NCBI GenBank assembly: GCA_021798855.1
Contig: JAJZBP010000017.1
Location: 1-13,647 of the forward strand
DNA from: Bacillota bacterium
GTDB lineage: Bacteria; Bacillota; Sulfobacillia; JAJZIM01; JAJZBP01
DNA: 13,647 bases
Reading direction: 5' to 3'
Position numbers and translations under genes: made by a program. Positions 13,580 through 13,647 of this stretch are shown piece after piece; position 1 is the stretch's first letter; every line of letters begins with the position of its first letter. Below the pieces are notes generated by a model. The model saw only the letters and a list, made by a program, of their open reading frames with translations, ran no database searches and was not told the DNA's origin.

Positions 13580-13647
13580 CCGGCGGATCGTTTCATTGTC
13601 TGGAGGTCGGCGGCGGGTGGGGATCGTCGCGTTGGTGGGAATGGTGG

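Overview
The window looks like chromosomal DNA of a high-GC, endospore-forming Gram-positive bacterium (Bacillota, probably an anaerobic clostridial lineage). The evidence is a complete GerA-type spore germination receptor, strong GGAGG ribosome sites with frequent TTG and GTG starts, sigma-A promoters of the TTGACT-17-TATAAT type, and c-type cytochrome and polyferredoxin genes that point to anaerobic respiration. The species cannot be named from the sequence alone.

Layout. (1) Positions 1-714 are the 3' part of trpA, probably the end of a trp operon. (2) Positions 738-3139 hold a compact insertion of visibly lower GC. It carries a putative restriction endonuclease gene (+) and an amino-DNA-methyltransferase gene (-) that converge on a 600-bp non-coding stretch containing four perfect 37-bp tandem repeats. 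The insertion is flanked by a 92-bp direct repeat made of the trpA tail (646-737 and 3140-3231, one mismatch), so trpA stays intact. This is the layout described for restriction-modification units that insert with long target duplication. (3) Positions 3291-4607 (-) encode an AAA+/DUF4143 ATPase. (4) Positions 4729-7104 (-) form an operon-like group: a four-cysteine membrane protein, a CcoG/NapH-like polyferredoxin and two small membrane proteins. It follows two consensus sigma-A promoters, one with a Rex-like palindrome in its spacer. (5) Positions 7352-13579 (-) form a tightly coupled run: a small membrane protein (possibly the end of a larger one), a tetraheme NapC/NrfH-type cytochrome, a membrane-anchored glutamate-synthase-like FMN protein, then gerAA, gerAC and gerAB. 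The first four junctions are 4-base stop/start overlaps (GTGA, ATGA, TTGA, ATGA).

Working together. The insertion appears to be a self-contained R-M unit: the methyltransferase has its own consensus promoter just inside the right boundary, while the nuclease has none that I can see and may depend on read-through from trp. In the large operon, a spore germinant receptor is translationally coupled to a quinol-oxidising type of multiheme cytochrome and a flavoprotein-like oxidoreductase. This suggests, without proof, a link between electron transport and germination. The polyferredoxin group just downstream adds a second membrane redox module under possible NADH/NAD+ (Rex) control.
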